The notes: generated by a model from the sequence alone, not told the origin. DNA of 64,000 nt from Psychrobacter immobilis (GCF_904846285.1 NZ_CAJHAD010000008.1:62001-126000); one strand, 5' to 3'. Counted from the first letter of the stretch, positions 49,840-59,502 are shown. Numbers and translations: made by a program.

Positions 49840-51333
49840 TTAAGCAGTTACAGCGCCTTGGCTGGCAAGCCATTGCTGAATCTCTTGGGTTTTAGTTTGT
49901 AGTAAATCCTTATCCCCGCGGCTTTCAATATTTAATCTGATCAGTGGTTCTGTATTTGAGGCACGTAAGTTAAAACGCCATTCGCCAAAGTTCAAACTCA
50001 AACCATCAAGCATCGATTTAGTTGGATTTTCGATGCTAAACTTGGCTTCAATCGCTTTGATAATCGTCGGCGCCTCATGAGTGGTCAGATGAAAATTCAG
50101 CTCACCTGAGCTTGGATAGGCTGCAATATAACCGCTGACCAATGCTGATAACGTCTTGCCAGTAATCGATAATAATTCAATGGTTAGCAGCCAAGGAATC
50201 ATACCGCTATCGCAGTAGAAAAAATCGCGGAAATAATGATGTGCTGACATTTCGCCACCATAAACCGCGCCAGAATCACGCATGACCTGCTTGATAAAGG
50301 AATGCCCAGACTTGCTGATGACCGCCTTACCGTTATGCTCAGTAATCACCGCTTCGGTGTTATAAATTACTCGTGGATCATAAACAATCGACTCGCCTGC
50401 ATACTTGTTTAAAAATGCTTGCGTCAGCATTCCGACGACATAGCTACCATCGATAAATTCGCCGTATTCATCGAATAAAAAGCAGCGATCAAAATCGCCA
50501 TCAAAGGCAATCCCAAGGTCGGCTTTATGTTCTAACACCGCTTGCTGGGTGGCGGTTCTATTAGCCAAAATCATCGGATTGGGAATGCCATTTGGAAAAC
50601 TACCGTCAGGGGCATGATGCAATTTAATCACTTCAATCGGTGCGCCAGCTTGTGCTAACTTTTCGATTAATAAATCAACCACCGGGCCGGCGCTGCCATT
50701 GCCTGAATTAATAACCAGCTTCAGCGGTTTTAATTTATCAGTATCGATAAAAGTCATCACATGATCGATATAAGCGCTTTTATCCGTCAGTAATTGTAGG
50801 TTGCCTAACGTATTATCAGTGATGAACTGCCCTGATTCTGCCAACGCTTGAATCTCTGCCAAACCATCATCGGCGCTAATCGGTTTGGAATGCTCTTTGA
50901 CCAATTTTAAGCCATTATAGTTAATCGGATTATGACTGGCAGTGACTTCGATACCGCCCAACGCTTGATAGTAGCTGGTGGCAAAATACACCTCTTCTGT
51001 ACCTGTCATTCCCAAATCAATCACATCGACGCCAGCATCTAGCATGCCTTTGATAGTCGCTTGTTTTAACTGTTCACTTGAATGGCGAATATCGCTACCA
51101 ATAACGATAGCTGGTTTTAAGTTTTTCAGTTCAGCGGTAGCATCATTATCGGCACTGTTATAACGCTCGAATAAAATTTGGGCAAAGGCACGGCCGATAC
51201 GGTAGGCGATAGCTTCATCGAGATTGACACCAAGCTCGCCGCGGATATCGTAAGCTTTAAATGAATCAATGTTAATCGGTGCGAACTGGGTTTGAGTCGC
51301 ATAGCTGGCATTATTGGTATCGGATGTGGGCAT
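49840..51333 (-). CDS. algC: Phosphomannomutase/phosphoglucomutase
   Basis: This 497-residue alpha-D-phosphohexomutase interconverts hexose 1- and 6-phosphates. Its four loops are: the phosphoserine loop EVTASHNPINYNGLKLV, metal-binding GIAFDGDFDRCFLFDE, sugar-binding GGEMSAHHYF, and phosphate-binding RASNTEPLIRL. GSDIRHSS near the N-terminus is typical of AlgC/ManB. Together with galU it leads from glucose 6-phosphate to UDP-glucose. Whether it prefers mannose or glucose phosphate cannot be told from sequence. mazG is divergent, 155 bp away. Confidence 0.93.
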   Translation of the reverse strand: MPTSDTNNASYATQTQFAPINIDSFKAYDIRGELGVNLDEAIAYRIGRAFAQILFERYNSADNDATAELKNLKPAIVIGSDIRHSSEQLKQATIKGMLDAGVDVIDLGMTGTEEVYFATSYYQALGGIEVTASHNPINYNGLKLVKEHSKPISADDGLAEIQALAESGQFITDNTLGNLQLLTDKSAYIDHVMTFIDTDKLKPLKLVINSGNGSAGPVVDLLIEKLAQAGAPIEVIKLHHAPDGSFPNGIPNPMILANRTATQQAVLEHKADLGIAFDGDFDRCFLFDEYGEFIDGSYVVGMLTQAFLNKYAGESIVYDPRVIYNTEAVITEHNGKAVISKSGHSFIKQVMRDSGAVYGGEMSAHHYFRDFFYCDSGMIPWLLTIELLSITGKTLSALVSGYIAAYPSSGELNFHLTTHEAPTIIKAIEAKFSIENPTKSMLDGLSLNFGEWRFNLRASNTEPLIRLNIESRGDKDLLQTKTQEIQQWLASQGAVTA

Positions 51334-51488
51334 AACGATAAAATCCTTGCGTTTAAGCAGTGAGATGATAATTAAGTAGGTTACCCAATTATAAGCTAAT
51401 CAGTGTTCAATGCTACACTAACGACAAAATCGTTATAAACTTAATAGGGTTCTATTGAATAACCAATAAAAATATAAGAGTGTTTTTT

Positions 51489-52367
51489 ATGAATAGCTTA
51501 GAAAATAAAATAACAGCGCCTACACCGGTACCAGGAACGCCAGAAGCAAGTGGCGAGTTGGCGGATTTATTATCCTTAATGGCACGGCTGCGAGCAGATT
51601 GTCCGTGGGATAAAAAACAAAGCAACCATAGTCTCATTCCTTATGCGATTGAAGAAGCCTATGAGCTTGGTGAAGCGGTACAAAGTGATGATGATGAAGA
51701 CATCAAAGGTGAACTTGGTGATGTATTGTTGCAAGTAGTTTTTCATTGTCAGATGTACGCTGAGCAAGGACGCTTTGATATGAGCGATGTGATTACCACT
51801 TTACAAGAAAAGCTGATTCGCCGGCATCCGCATGTGTTTGAAGCAGAAACGCTACAAGATGAAGCCGCGGTAAAAGAACGCTGGGATGAGATTAAGGCGG
51901 AGGAGCAACAAGCCCGCGCTGCACGTGGTAAACCACAGCGCCGTTTGGACAATACCAAAGCCGGCAGCGCGCTGATGCAAGCGCAGGATGTGCAAAAACA
52001 GGCGTCAAAATTGGGTTTTGATTGGGAAGACGTCAGCGGTGCATTTGATAAACTCGATGAAGAAATTGCCGAGCTAAAGGCCGAGATTGTAGATAAGCCA
52101 AAAGATGCTGCTAAATATAATATAAGTAAAACCAATATCAGAGAGATTGAAAAGGAGCTTGGTGATTGCATGTTTGCGCTGGTCAATATCGCCCGTAAAC
52201 TAAACCTCGACGCTGAAACTGCGACGTTGACCTGTGTGCATAAATTCAAATCACGTTTTGGCTATATTGAAGACCAGTTAGCTGCCGCTGGCAAGCGTTT
52301 AGAAGACAGTGACATTAATGAGATGGACGCACTGTGGGAAGCGGCGAAACAACATGAACGCGACTAA
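51489..52367 (+). CDS. mazG: Nucleoside triphosphate pyrophosphohydrolase MazG
   Basis: This protein of about 292 residues has two MazG domains. The first shows LMARLRADCPWDKKQSNHSLIPYAIEEAYELGEAV and GELGDVLLQVVFHCQ; the second (about 160-285) has KLGFDWEDVSGAFDKLDEEIAELK and EKELGDCMFALVNIARKL, with the acidic metal-binding E-E-x12-28-E-x2-D pattern. It removes abnormal or excess NTPs and modulates stringent response in E. coli. ATG 51489 is preferred to a GTG three codons upstream. The ComEA-like gene overlaps its 3' end by 14 bp. Confidence 0.95.
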   Translation: MNSLENKITAPTPVPGTPEASGELADLLSLMARLRADCPWDKKQSNHSLIPYAIEEAYELGEAVQSDDDEDIKGELGDVLLQVVFHCQMYAEQGRFDMSDVITTLQEKLIRRHPHVFEAETLQDEAAVKERWDEIKAEEQQARAARGKPQRRLDNTKAGSALMQAQDVQKQASKLGFDWEDVSGAFDKLDEEIAELKAEIVDKPKDAAKYNISKTNIREIEKELGDCMFALVNIARKLNLDAETATLTCVHKFKSRFGYIEDQLAAAGKRLEDSDINEMDALWEAAKQHERD

Positions 52368-52740
52368 TAAGCCACTGCTAATGAGGTTTGTAGCAGGCGT
52401 TTACTGCTGCCTAGCTGGTTGCTTAGTTATGATTGTCCTAACGCTTAGTCATGCTAATGCCGCCCCTTGTTTTGATAATGCCCAAAGTGCTTATGATTAC
52501 TTACTGACGCAAGAAACAGTGCAAACCCAAGCACGTGATCAGCGCAGCATTAATATCAATCGAGCGACAGAAGCCGAGCTGGTGTCATTACACGGTATTG
52601 GCAGCAATAAAGCGCAGGCGATTATTTTATATCGTGACATGTTTGGTGGCTTTAAGACGGTTGATGAGTTGACCAAGGTAAAAGGCATCGGTGCAAAAAC
52701 CATTGAGAAGAATCGCAGGCGTTTAAGCGTACAGGATTAA
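52354..52740 (+). CDS. ComEA-like helix-hairpin-helix protein
   Basis: This protein of about 128 residues has a hydrophobic signal segment (VYCCLAGCLVMIVLTLSHANAA) and a C-terminal tandem helix-hairpin-helix domain: ININRATEAELVSLHGIGSNKAQAIILYR and FKTVDELTKVKGIGAKTIEKN. This is the form of periplasmic DNA-binding ComEA proteins that take part in natural transformation. The cleavage site after HANA is plausible. It overlaps mazG if ATG 52354 is used; ATG 52381 (just after mazG) is an alternative. Psychrobacter species can be naturally competent, but this is only suggestive. Confidence 0.82.
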   Translation: MNATNKPLLMRFVAGVYCCLAGCLVMIVLTLSHANAAPCFDNAQSAYDYLLTQETVQTQARDQRSININRATEAELVSLHGIGSNKAQAIILYRDMFGGFKTVDELTKVKGIGAKTIEKNRRRLSVQD

Positions 52741-52916
52741 TCACTGTATTAATCACGATATTTTGTATTAATTAACCCCAATATTGACAAAATAGCATGT
52801 AAGTAAATGTCATAACACACCCACCATGGTCAAAATTTGTTAAACTAGCAGGTACATCCGCCTGATAGACGCTGTGTTCGTCAGGGTGGTTAAGAATAAA
52901 GGCGAGGAGTAGATGC

Positions 52917-55217
52917 ATGGCCGAGCGTGCCGCCAAGCAGTTAGAACTGAATAAATCTGAATTACCAAATTCCATTACCGAAGTGATTGCAACCCTAACC
53001 CGAGCTGGGTTTGATGCCTATATCGTCGGTGGCGGCGTGCGCGACACATTGCTAGGCCTGCGTCCAAAAGACTTTGATGCGGTCACTGATGCCAAGCCCC
53101 ATGAGATTAAAGACGTCTTTGGTAAGCGCTGCCGTATTATCGGCCGCCGCTTTCAATTGGCGCATGTGTACTCTGGGCGTGAGCTGATCGAAGTGGCCAC
53201 TTTTCGTGGCCCACCGCTTAATGATTCTAATACCAATCAAGACGGCATGATTCTGCGCGACAATGTCTGGGGTGATATCAAACAAGATTTTGCCCGTCGC
53301 GACTTTTCTATCAACGCCCTTTATTATCAGCCACTCAAAGGCGTGGTACATGATTTTTGCGGTGCGCTTGAAGATATCGATAATAAAGTCATTCGCCTAT
53401 TAGGTAATGCGCCGACTCGTATCGAAGAAGATCCGGTCAGATTGCTGCGTGCCCTGCGTTTTAAAGCCAAATTGGGCTTTGATTTTGATAGCGAATTGGC
53501 CGCACAGTTTCATGATGGCAACTGGTCATTACTTGAGCAAATATCCCCGCATCGTCTTTATGATGAAACGCAAAAGATGTTTACCGGTGGTTATTTGGTG
53601 CCGTTATTGCCGTTATTGTTTGAGTCGGGCGCGATTGATAGTCTTATTGTTTATCCACCTGCTGAGCCGAGTGCCTTAGTTAAACAAGTCGCTATTAATA
53701 CCGACAAACGTATTGCTGCTGGCAAAAGTATTAACCCTGCCTTCTTTTATGCCGCCTTGCTGTGGGAAAACTACCTACATCAATTAGAAAAAGCCAAAAA
53801 ACGTAATATGCCTTTTGCGGATGCGCAAATGCATGCAGCTGGTAAAGTTATTGACCGTCAACGTATAAAGACCGCCATTCCAAAATTTGCCGAACAGTTT
53901 ATTCGTGATATTTGGATATTGCAGCCAAAATTGGCTGCGCCGCGTAGTAAACAAATTGTTCAGTTGTCTGAACACCCACGCTTCCGTGCCGGTTTCGATT
54001 TCTTGTTGCTGCGCGAGCAGTGCGGCGATGCCGAACATCCGCTATCAGAATCGACCAATGGTATGGGCGAGTGGTGGCATAACTATCAAACCTTGACCGA
54101 ACAGCAGCAGGATCAAGCGATTGATGACTTTGATGAAAACATTCGTCGCGGTGCTTATAAGCAAGCGCAGCGTGGTCGTGGGCGTAATCGTCAAAAACAG
54201 CAAACCTCGAACGATAATGGCAAGGTGACTCACATAGAAAACGATCAGCAAGATAAAGTAAACGGCAATGCTCATAGCAATCAAGCGGTCAATGATGCGT
54301 CAAACGTGCCATCACGTCGCCGCCGCGCTGCCAGTCAGTCTGTTCAGCATGCTAATAACAGTGGCAGCAATGATGGTCATAATCAGGGCTACCATAAGCA
54401 GCAAGCAACACAAGATAGTAATGAACTTGCGCAATTGCAGCAGTTATCACTTGCGCATACTGGTCATCAAGTGGCAAATAGACGCCACCATGCTAAGCCT
54501 GCACCGTTATTTGTCATAGAGCATGAGAGTGTTGTTCCGCCATTACGCAAGCAATTGCCAAGTGATGCGAAGTCGCCGTCTCAATCGTCATCTAAGTCGC
54601 CCTCTAAATCTAAATCATCTAGGCAAGCGTTTGTAGAAAAAAACGCCGTGACTGACAATGCAGCGAATAAAGAGCAGTCTGGCAACCAAGCAGCAAAGCA
54701 CCATGCTAAACCAAAGCAAAGTGATGCCAATGTTAGTACTGACTCAGGTTCTTCTAAAGCCCAGACGATAGAGCATGCTACGCGTACAGTAGCCAAAACG
54801 CCGGCGCTCGTTAGTATTAATAACGAGCCGATACCGCACAAACGCCGTCGTCGTCAGCCTACTGTGATAGAAAATAGTAGCAGTAACGACAATCTCCATA
54901 GCTCAGCTAATATCAATAGCGTAGAAGCTAAAGAAGTCGATAACCAAGCGCAAAAATCGACGAGATATGCAAAGAAAGCGCCGAAGCTAGCGACTGAAGC
55001 TACCAGTGAAGTTAAAAGTAACAACGTTGAAAGTAAGGCTAAACGAGCAACTAAAGCTTCAGCAGCAAAACCTACTAAAACCAGTCAAGATACTAAAAAA
55101 CAGACTACTCAAAGTCAGTCAGTTAAGCATCAAACAACTGCTAGTAAAATGAATGAGCAAAAAGGCCCTGTGCCATCGAAGCGTCGCCGTCGCCAGCCAA
55201 GCGTTAATAACGTTTAA
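52917..55217 (+). CDS. pcnB: Poly(A) polymerase I (PcnB) with long disordered basic tail
   Basis: This 766-residue protein combines a normal PcnB (about 1-430) with an extra tail of roughly 330 residues. The catalytic part has YIVGGGVRDTLLGLRPKDFDAVTDAKP, GRRFQLAHV, RRDFSINALYY, RIEEDPVRLLRALRFKAKLGF and SPHRLYDETQKMFTGG. It adds poly(A) to RNAs to promote decay. The tail is Ser/Asn/Gln/Lys-rich and holds three similar basic clusters: PSRRRRAAS (about 465), PHKRRRRQP (about 640) and PSKRRRRQP (about 754). These may bind RNA or partner proteins. GAGGAG precedes the ATG. folK follows. Confidence 0.94.
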   Translation: MAERAAKQLELNKSELPNSITEVIATLTRAGFDAYIVGGGVRDTLLGLRPKDFDAVTDAKPHEIKDVFGKRCRIIGRRFQLAHVYSGRELIEVATFRGPPLNDSNTNQDGMILRDNVWGDIKQDFARRDFSINALYYQPLKGVVHDFCGALEDIDNKVIRLLGNAPTRIEEDPVRLLRALRFKAKLGFDFDSELAAQFHDGNWSLLEQISPHRLYDETQKMFTGGYLVPLLPLLFESGAIDSLIVYPPAEPSALVKQVAINTDKRIAAGKSINPAFFYAALLWENYLHQLEKAKKRNMPFADAQMHAAGKVIDRQRIKTAIPKFAEQFIRDIWILQPKLAAPRSKQIVQLSEHPRFRAGFDFLLLREQCGDAEHPLSESTNGMGEWWHNYQTLTEQQQDQAIDDFDENIRRGAYKQAQRGRGRNRQKQQTSNDNGKVTHIENDQQDKVNGNAHSNQAVNDASNVPSRRRRAASQSVQHANNSGSNDGHNQGYHKQQATQDSNELAQLQQLSLAHTGHQVANRRHHAKPAPLFVIEHESVVPPLRKQLPSDAKSPSQSSSKSPSKSKSSRQAFVEKNAVTDNAANKEQSGNQAAKHHAKPKQSDANVSTDSGSSKAQTIEHATRTVAKTPALVSINNEPIPHKRRRRQPTVIENSSSNDNLHSSANINSVEAKEVDNQAQKSTRYAKKAPKLATEATSEVKSNNVESKAKRATKASAAKPTKTSQDTKKQTTQSQSVKHQTTASKMNEQKGPVPSKRRRRQPSVNNV

Positions 55218-55251
55218 GCTTATGAGCGGACAATAGAATAAAGTGATAACT

Positions 55252-55800
55252 ATGAATACGCACTTTGATGTTAGCGCTGACAATGAGAGCTATGCTGACG
55301 CGACTTGGGTTACTTGCTATGTAGGCTTAGGCAGCAATCTGACAAATGAGCTGGGTACGCCTGTAGAGCACCTGCAGCAAGCCGTTGCCGCTATGCAAGG
55401 AAATGAGCAGATACGCGCGGTACGTGTGTCTTCCTTTTATGCCTCAGCGCCGATGGGACCCCAAGATCAACCTGATTTTATCAATGCGGTCGCAGGTTTT
55501 GAAACTACCTTCACCGCATTTGGGTTGCTTGATTTTTGCCAAGCGCTAGAACAGCAAGCAAAACGCGCCCGTCTGCGCCATTGGGGTGAACGTAGCCTTG
55601 ATGTCGATATTCTATTATATGGTGACGTGCAAATATCAGAGACGCAATTAACGATACCGCATGCTGGATTACCTGAACGCAATTTTGTCTTGATACCGCT
55701 GCGAGAGTTAGCTCCAGAGTTGATCATTGCAGGTAAACCAATCACGGATTATCCGCTGAGCAACGATTGGATAGGATTAAAATTGCTATCAGATGATTGA
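55252..55800 (+). CDS. folK: Dihydropterin pyrophosphokinase (HPPK)
   Basis: This protein of about 182 residues transfers pyrophosphate from ATP to 6-hydroxymethyl-dihydropterin in folate synthesis. Signatures are CYVGLGSNL near the N-terminus, YASAPMGPQDQPDFINAV, and RHWGERSLDVDILLYGD with the metal-binding DVD, then IPHAGLPERNFVLIPLRELAPE. ATG 55252 is chosen over an in-frame GTG three codons upstream. The order pcnB-folK-panB-panC is common in gammaproteobacteria. Confidence 0.95.
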   Translation: MNTHFDVSADNESYADATWVTCYVGLGSNLTNELGTPVEHLQQAVAAMQGNEQIRAVRVSSFYASAPMGPQDQPDFINAVAGFETTFTAFGLLDFCQALEQQAKRARLRHWGERSLDVDILLYGDVQISETQLTIPHAGLPERNFVLIPLRELAPELIIAGKPITDYPLSNDWIGLKLLSDD

Positions 55801-55926
55801 TGTATTAACCGTTAAATATATTTATTAACTACTAAAAAGTAGCAGAAAATTGGCATTTGGCAGCACTACCAGTCATTGATTATTAAAAGTATTAATGATT
55901 GAAAGCATTGAGGATGATATAACGAT

Positions 55927-56727
55927 ATGACGACGTTATCGACTTTAAATAAATTTAAAAAAGACGGCACCAAATTTACCTGTCTGACCTGCTATGACGC
56001 GATGTTTGCGCGCATGATGGATAAAGCACAAATCGATACGATTTTGATTGGTGATAGTCTGGGCATGGTGGTGCAAGGTCATGATTCGACCCTGCCTGTC
56101 AGCGTCGATGATATGGCTTATCATACGGCCAATATTGCCCGTAGTAATAAGCATGCTCTGATTTTAGCCGACTTACCGTTTATGAGTTATGTGACGCTCC
56201 CAGAAGCAGTGGCTAATAGTCGCAAGCTTATGCAGGCAGGCGCGCATGTGGTTAAGATTGAAGGTGGCAGTGAGCTTTGCGATTTGGTCACGACTTTGGC
56301 GCAAGCAGGTACGCCCACTTGTGTACACTTAGGACTGACACCGCAATCAGTCAATGTCTTTGGCGGTTATAAAATCCAAGGACGTGGTGACGAGGCGGCC
56401 CATAAGCTACTTGCTGATGCCAAAGCGGTCGTTGCTGCTGGCGCGGCACTTTTGGTACTTGAATGCGTACCTGCTGAGCTTGCTAAAGCCGTGACCGAAG
56501 CGGTTGCCGTGCCGGTCATTGGTATTGGTGCTGGTGCTGATACTGATGGTCAAGTCTTAGTTATGCATGACATGCTGGGTATGGTACACGGTCGTGTACC
56601 GCGCTTTGTCCATGACTTTTTGACCGACGAGCGTAATATCTCGCGTAGTATTGAAGGCGCATTTGCCCTGTATCAGCAAGCTGTACGCGATGGTAGTTTT
56701 CCAACTGAGCAGCACCAATTTAGCTAG
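55927..56727 (+). CDS. panB: 3-methyl-2-oxobutanoate hydroxymethyltransferase
   Basis: This 266-residue TIM-barrel enzyme makes ketopantoate, the first committed step of pantothenate synthesis. It shows [70 protein letters not shown] and [22 protein letters not shown]. Length equals E. coli PanB. AGGATGA lies a few bases before the ATG. It is followed by panC after 72 bp. Confidence 0.97.
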   Translation: MTTLSTLNKFKKDGTKFTCLTCYDAMFARMMDKAQIDTILIGDSLGMVVQGHDSTLPVSVDDMAYHTANIARSNKHALILADLPFMSYVTLPEAVANSRKLMQAGAHVVKIEGGSELCDLVTTLAQAGTPTCVHLGLTPQSVNVFGGYKIQGRGDEAAHKLLADAKAVVAAGAALLVLECVPAELAKAVTEAVAVPVIGIGAGADTDGQVLVMHDMLGMVHGRVPRFVHDFLTDERNISRSIEGAFALYQQAVRDGSFPTEQHQFS

Positions 56728-56799
56728 TCGTATTTAATTTGATATTTAATACTTTGATGATTATCAGTAGAAAAAGCTATTAGGATAAGAGTATTTACC

Positions 56800-57699
56800 A
56801 TGCCAAGTATTCATCATCATATCTCAACCCTTCGTGCTGCCTTAAGTCCTTATCGTGGTCAGCAAGATAGCAAGCAGCGTATTGCATTAGTGCCAACGAT
56901 GGGCAATCTGCATGATGGTCATCTTGAACTGGTAAAGCTTGCCAAGCAATATGCCGATATTGTAGTGGTGAGTATCTTTGTCAATCCTACCCAATTTGGC
57001 GTCGGTGAAGATTTTGATAGTTATCCACGCACTTTAGATGCAGATGTCGCCAAGCTTGCTACTGTTGATGCCGACTATGTATTTGCCCCAAGCATTGATG
57101 AGATGTATCCGGTATTACCGCCACCAACGTCGGTGCGAGCGGGAGAAATCACCACACAACTATGTGGTCGATCGCGCCCCAATCACTTTGATGGTGTCGG
57201 CATCGTTGTATCTAAACTATTTAATATCGTCCAACCTGAAGTTGCCGTATTCGGTCAAAAAGACTATCAGCAATTGGCGATTATCCAGCAAATCGTGCGT
57301 GATTTAAGTTATCCCATCAAAATTATAGGTGCGCCTATCGTACGCGCTGCTGATGGCCTAGCATTGTCTTCACGCAATCAATATCTAACTGAAGCTGAGC
57401 GCAATACTGCTCCGGTGCTACACCAAGAATTACAACGTTTAGCTGAGCAGCTGATGCATGGTCAGCATCTCGAACAAGGGCTTGAGCCTTTATTAATAGA
57501 GACGCGGACACGCATCACTGAGACGGGCTTTAAGATAGATTATTTAGAAGTGAAAATGGCTCAGCTCGATTCTTTAAATGCAGACGGTTTGCATGCAGGT
57601 TTAGAGGAAAATCAGCAGGATTTGGTGATTTTAGTGGCAGCTTGGTTGGGTAGAGCACGTTTATTAGACAATCAGTTAGTGACGGTAAAGCTGCCGTAA
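56800..57699 (+). CDS. panC: Pantothenate synthetase
   Basis: This 299-residue ATP-dependent ligase joins pantoate and beta-alanine. It has the class I nucleotidyl-transferase motifs: VPTMGNLHDGHLELVK (HxGH form), VSIFVNPTQFG, FGQKDYQQLAII and the KMSKS-like LALSSRNQYLT. It is slightly longer than E. coli PanC (283) with an insert near the C-terminal domain. rapZ follows 43 bp on. Confidence 0.97.
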   Translation: MPSIHHHISTLRAALSPYRGQQDSKQRIALVPTMGNLHDGHLELVKLAKQYADIVVVSIFVNPTQFGVGEDFDSYPRTLDADVAKLATVDADYVFAPSIDEMYPVLPPPTSVRAGEITTQLCGRSRPNHFDGVGIVVSKLFNIVQPEVAVFGQKDYQQLAIIQQIVRDLSYPIKIIGAPIVRAADGLALSSRNQYLTEAERNTAPVLHQELQRLAEQLMHGQHLEQGLEPLLIETRTRITETGFKIDYLEVKMAQLDSLNADGLHAGLEENQQDLVILVAAWLGRARLLDNQLVTVKLP

Positions 57700-57742
57700 T
57701 AATAGAGTAATTCGCCAGACGCAATTATTAGGATGACGGATC

Positions 57743-58741
57743 ATGAGTGCAAGTAAGGACAACAAACAAGCTAAAGCAAGTAACGATAAAGCACAGCCAA
57801 ATGACAATTTAATAAAGCCTATGATCGCTAACGCAGAAAATAAAGATAGGTTAAGTATCTTGGTGGTGTCAGGGCGCTCAGGTTCGGGTAAAACCTCAGT
57901 CCTCAATATTTTAGAAGATTTAGGTTATTATTCTATCGATAATCTACCCTTGTCATTGGTTCCCGACGCGGCTCAAAAACTGGTCTGTGATAGTGGGATT
58001 AAACGCATCGCCTTGGGTGTCGATATTCGCACCCCGCGTGCGGACTTGTCCAATTTCGATGAAACACATGAAGCGTTAAAGCAGAGATATGGCGAAGACG
58101 CGGTCACCGTGGTATATGTGACTGCGCAAGAAGAAACCTTGGTGGCGCGCTTTAATGCTACTCGCCGCATTCATCCGCTTATGGTGCAAGATACCAAAGG
58201 CGTAGAAAATACTGCTTATAATTTACCAGCGGCGATCGAAAGAGAGATTCAACTTTTACAGCCGATATTTAAGCAAGCGGATGTCAAAATCGATACCACT
58301 ATGCTGAATATTCATCAGTTGAAAGAGCGCTTGCGTGATTATGTTGGGGTCGATAATCAAATAGTGATTAACCTGCTATCGTTTGGCTTTAAATACGGCA
58401 GCCCAATTGATGCAGATTTTGTCTTTGATGTGCGTATTTTGCCAAATCCACATTGGAATCCAACGTTACGAGCCGCAACCGGTCTTGACGCTGAGATTGC
58501 TGATTTTTTTGCTGATTATCCAGAAGTATCTGAGATGACTGAGGATATTGCAAAATTTCTCAATCGTTGGTTACCTGATTTTTTACATAACAATCGCCAT
58601 ACGGTCACGGTCGCTATTGGCTGTACCGGTGGTAAACATCGCTCGGTATTTATCACCAAGCATCTACAAGATAAACTGACAGCCAGCTTGCCCAAAGGTT
58701 TAACCGTTACTGCTAAGCACCGCGAAAAGCATCGTTGGTAG
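57743..58741 (+). CDS. rapZ: RNase adapter protein RapZ
   Basis: This 332-residue protein has Walker A VVSGRSGSGKTSVLNILEDLGYYSIDNLP (about 38-66) and the C-terminal domain with FGFKYGSPIDADFVFDVRILPNP and GCTGGKHRSVFITKHL. In E. coli RapZ binds small RNA GlmZ and directs RNase E to it, controlling glucosamine-6-phosphate synthase. It is usually 284 residues; here a polar Lys/Asn/Asp-rich extension of about 35 residues precedes the conserved start. Walker B-like and sulphate-binding Cys-x-Gly sites appear intact. Confidence 0.95.
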   Translation: MSASKDNKQAKASNDKAQPNDNLIKPMIANAENKDRLSILVVSGRSGSGKTSVLNILEDLGYYSIDNLPLSLVPDAAQKLVCDSGIKRIALGVDIRTPRADLSNFDETHEALKQRYGEDAVTVVYVTAQEETLVARFNATRRIHPLMVQDTKGVENTAYNLPAAIEREIQLLQPIFKQADVKIDTTMLNIHQLKERLRDYVGVDNQIVINLLSFGFKYGSPIDADFVFDVRILPNPHWNPTLRAATGLDAEIADFFADYPEVSEMTEDIAKFLNRWLPDFLHNNRHTVTVAIGCTGGKHRSVFITKHLQDKLTASLPKGLTVTAKHREKHRW

Positions 58742-58838
58742 AGGTTGGTCGCAAGGTATAACCTCCAACGTATAAATGGCAACAATGCTATTAAATTTAT
58801 GATTTATTATCTATTATCTCGAAAAATGGAAAGCTTTT

Positions 58839-59351
58839 ATGATTGACTGGTCAGAACAAGATATGCGCGTATCGCGCACAGAGCTCAAAAAAGCTCATGA
58901 GCGCCTGCAGCAGCTTTCGATACCGCTTGCCAGCTTATCGAAAAAACAACTTAAAGCCTTACCCGCTAGCGATTATTTTATGGCGGAACTCATGGCGCTT
59001 GCCGATATCACCAGCGCTAATGCTCGCAATCGCCAGACCAAACGTGTTGGCAAGCTTATGATTGAAGAGAATCGCCATGAGCTGATAAAAGCATTATTTG
59101 ATGCATATTTTCCTAAAGAGCAAGTTTCTAAAATAGAGAGCTGGTCTGAGCGCTTAAATATTAACGACGAAGGTACGCTTAAGCAGTTCGTCAAACAATA
59201 TAAAGCCTCAGAGCAGCATAGTATGTATCAGCTATTGCTCTGGATTGAGTACGCTAAGCATACCAACGATGAGGAGCTAATGGCAGAATCAAAAGCAGAT
59301 TTGGCCAGTTATATTCGTGAAGTCGCTATTTTAACGAATCTAAAAAAATAG
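58839..59351 (+). CDS. darP: Ribosome biogenesis factor DarP (YjgA, DUF615)
   Basis: This 170-residue, helical, charged protein matches the YjgA/DUF615 family: VSRTELKKAHERLQQLSIPLASLSKKQLKALP, ALADITSANARNRQTKRVGKLMIEENRHELIKAL and a C-terminal LLWIEYAKHTNDEELM. In E. coli DarP binds late 50S precursors near the peptidyl transferase centre region and helps assembly. A GGAAA Shine-Dalgarno precedes the ATG. It follows rapZ by 97 bp. Confidence 0.9.
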   Translation: MIDWSEQDMRVSRTELKKAHERLQQLSIPLASLSKKQLKALPASDYFMAELMALADITSANARNRQTKRVGKLMIEENRHELIKALFDAYFPKEQVSKIESWSERLNINDEGTLKQFVKQYKASEQHSMYQLLLWIEYAKHTNDEELMAESKADLASYIREVAILTNLKK

Positions 59352-59424
59352 CGATAAGAGATATTTGCTAGCAAAGTTGGCTAGTGGTTACCTATAAAAC
59401 ACTAAAGATAGAAGACTAAAGTAC

Positions 59425-59456
59425 AAAAAAGCCAATCAGTAAAGATTGGCTTTTTT
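59425..59456. terminator. Bidirectional terminator, darP / dsbA
   Basis: GCCAATC and GATTGGC pair around AGTAAA, flanked by six A and six T. Confidence 0.92.
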
Positions 59457-59502
59457 AATTGATCGGAAATAGCGTTTTTATATTTTTCTAAAAATACTAA
59501 TG

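Noticed and set aside
51749-52249. 166-codon minus-strand frame inside mazG
   Set aside because: Antisense shadow of the two MazG domains; very Ser/Cys-rich and not recognisable.
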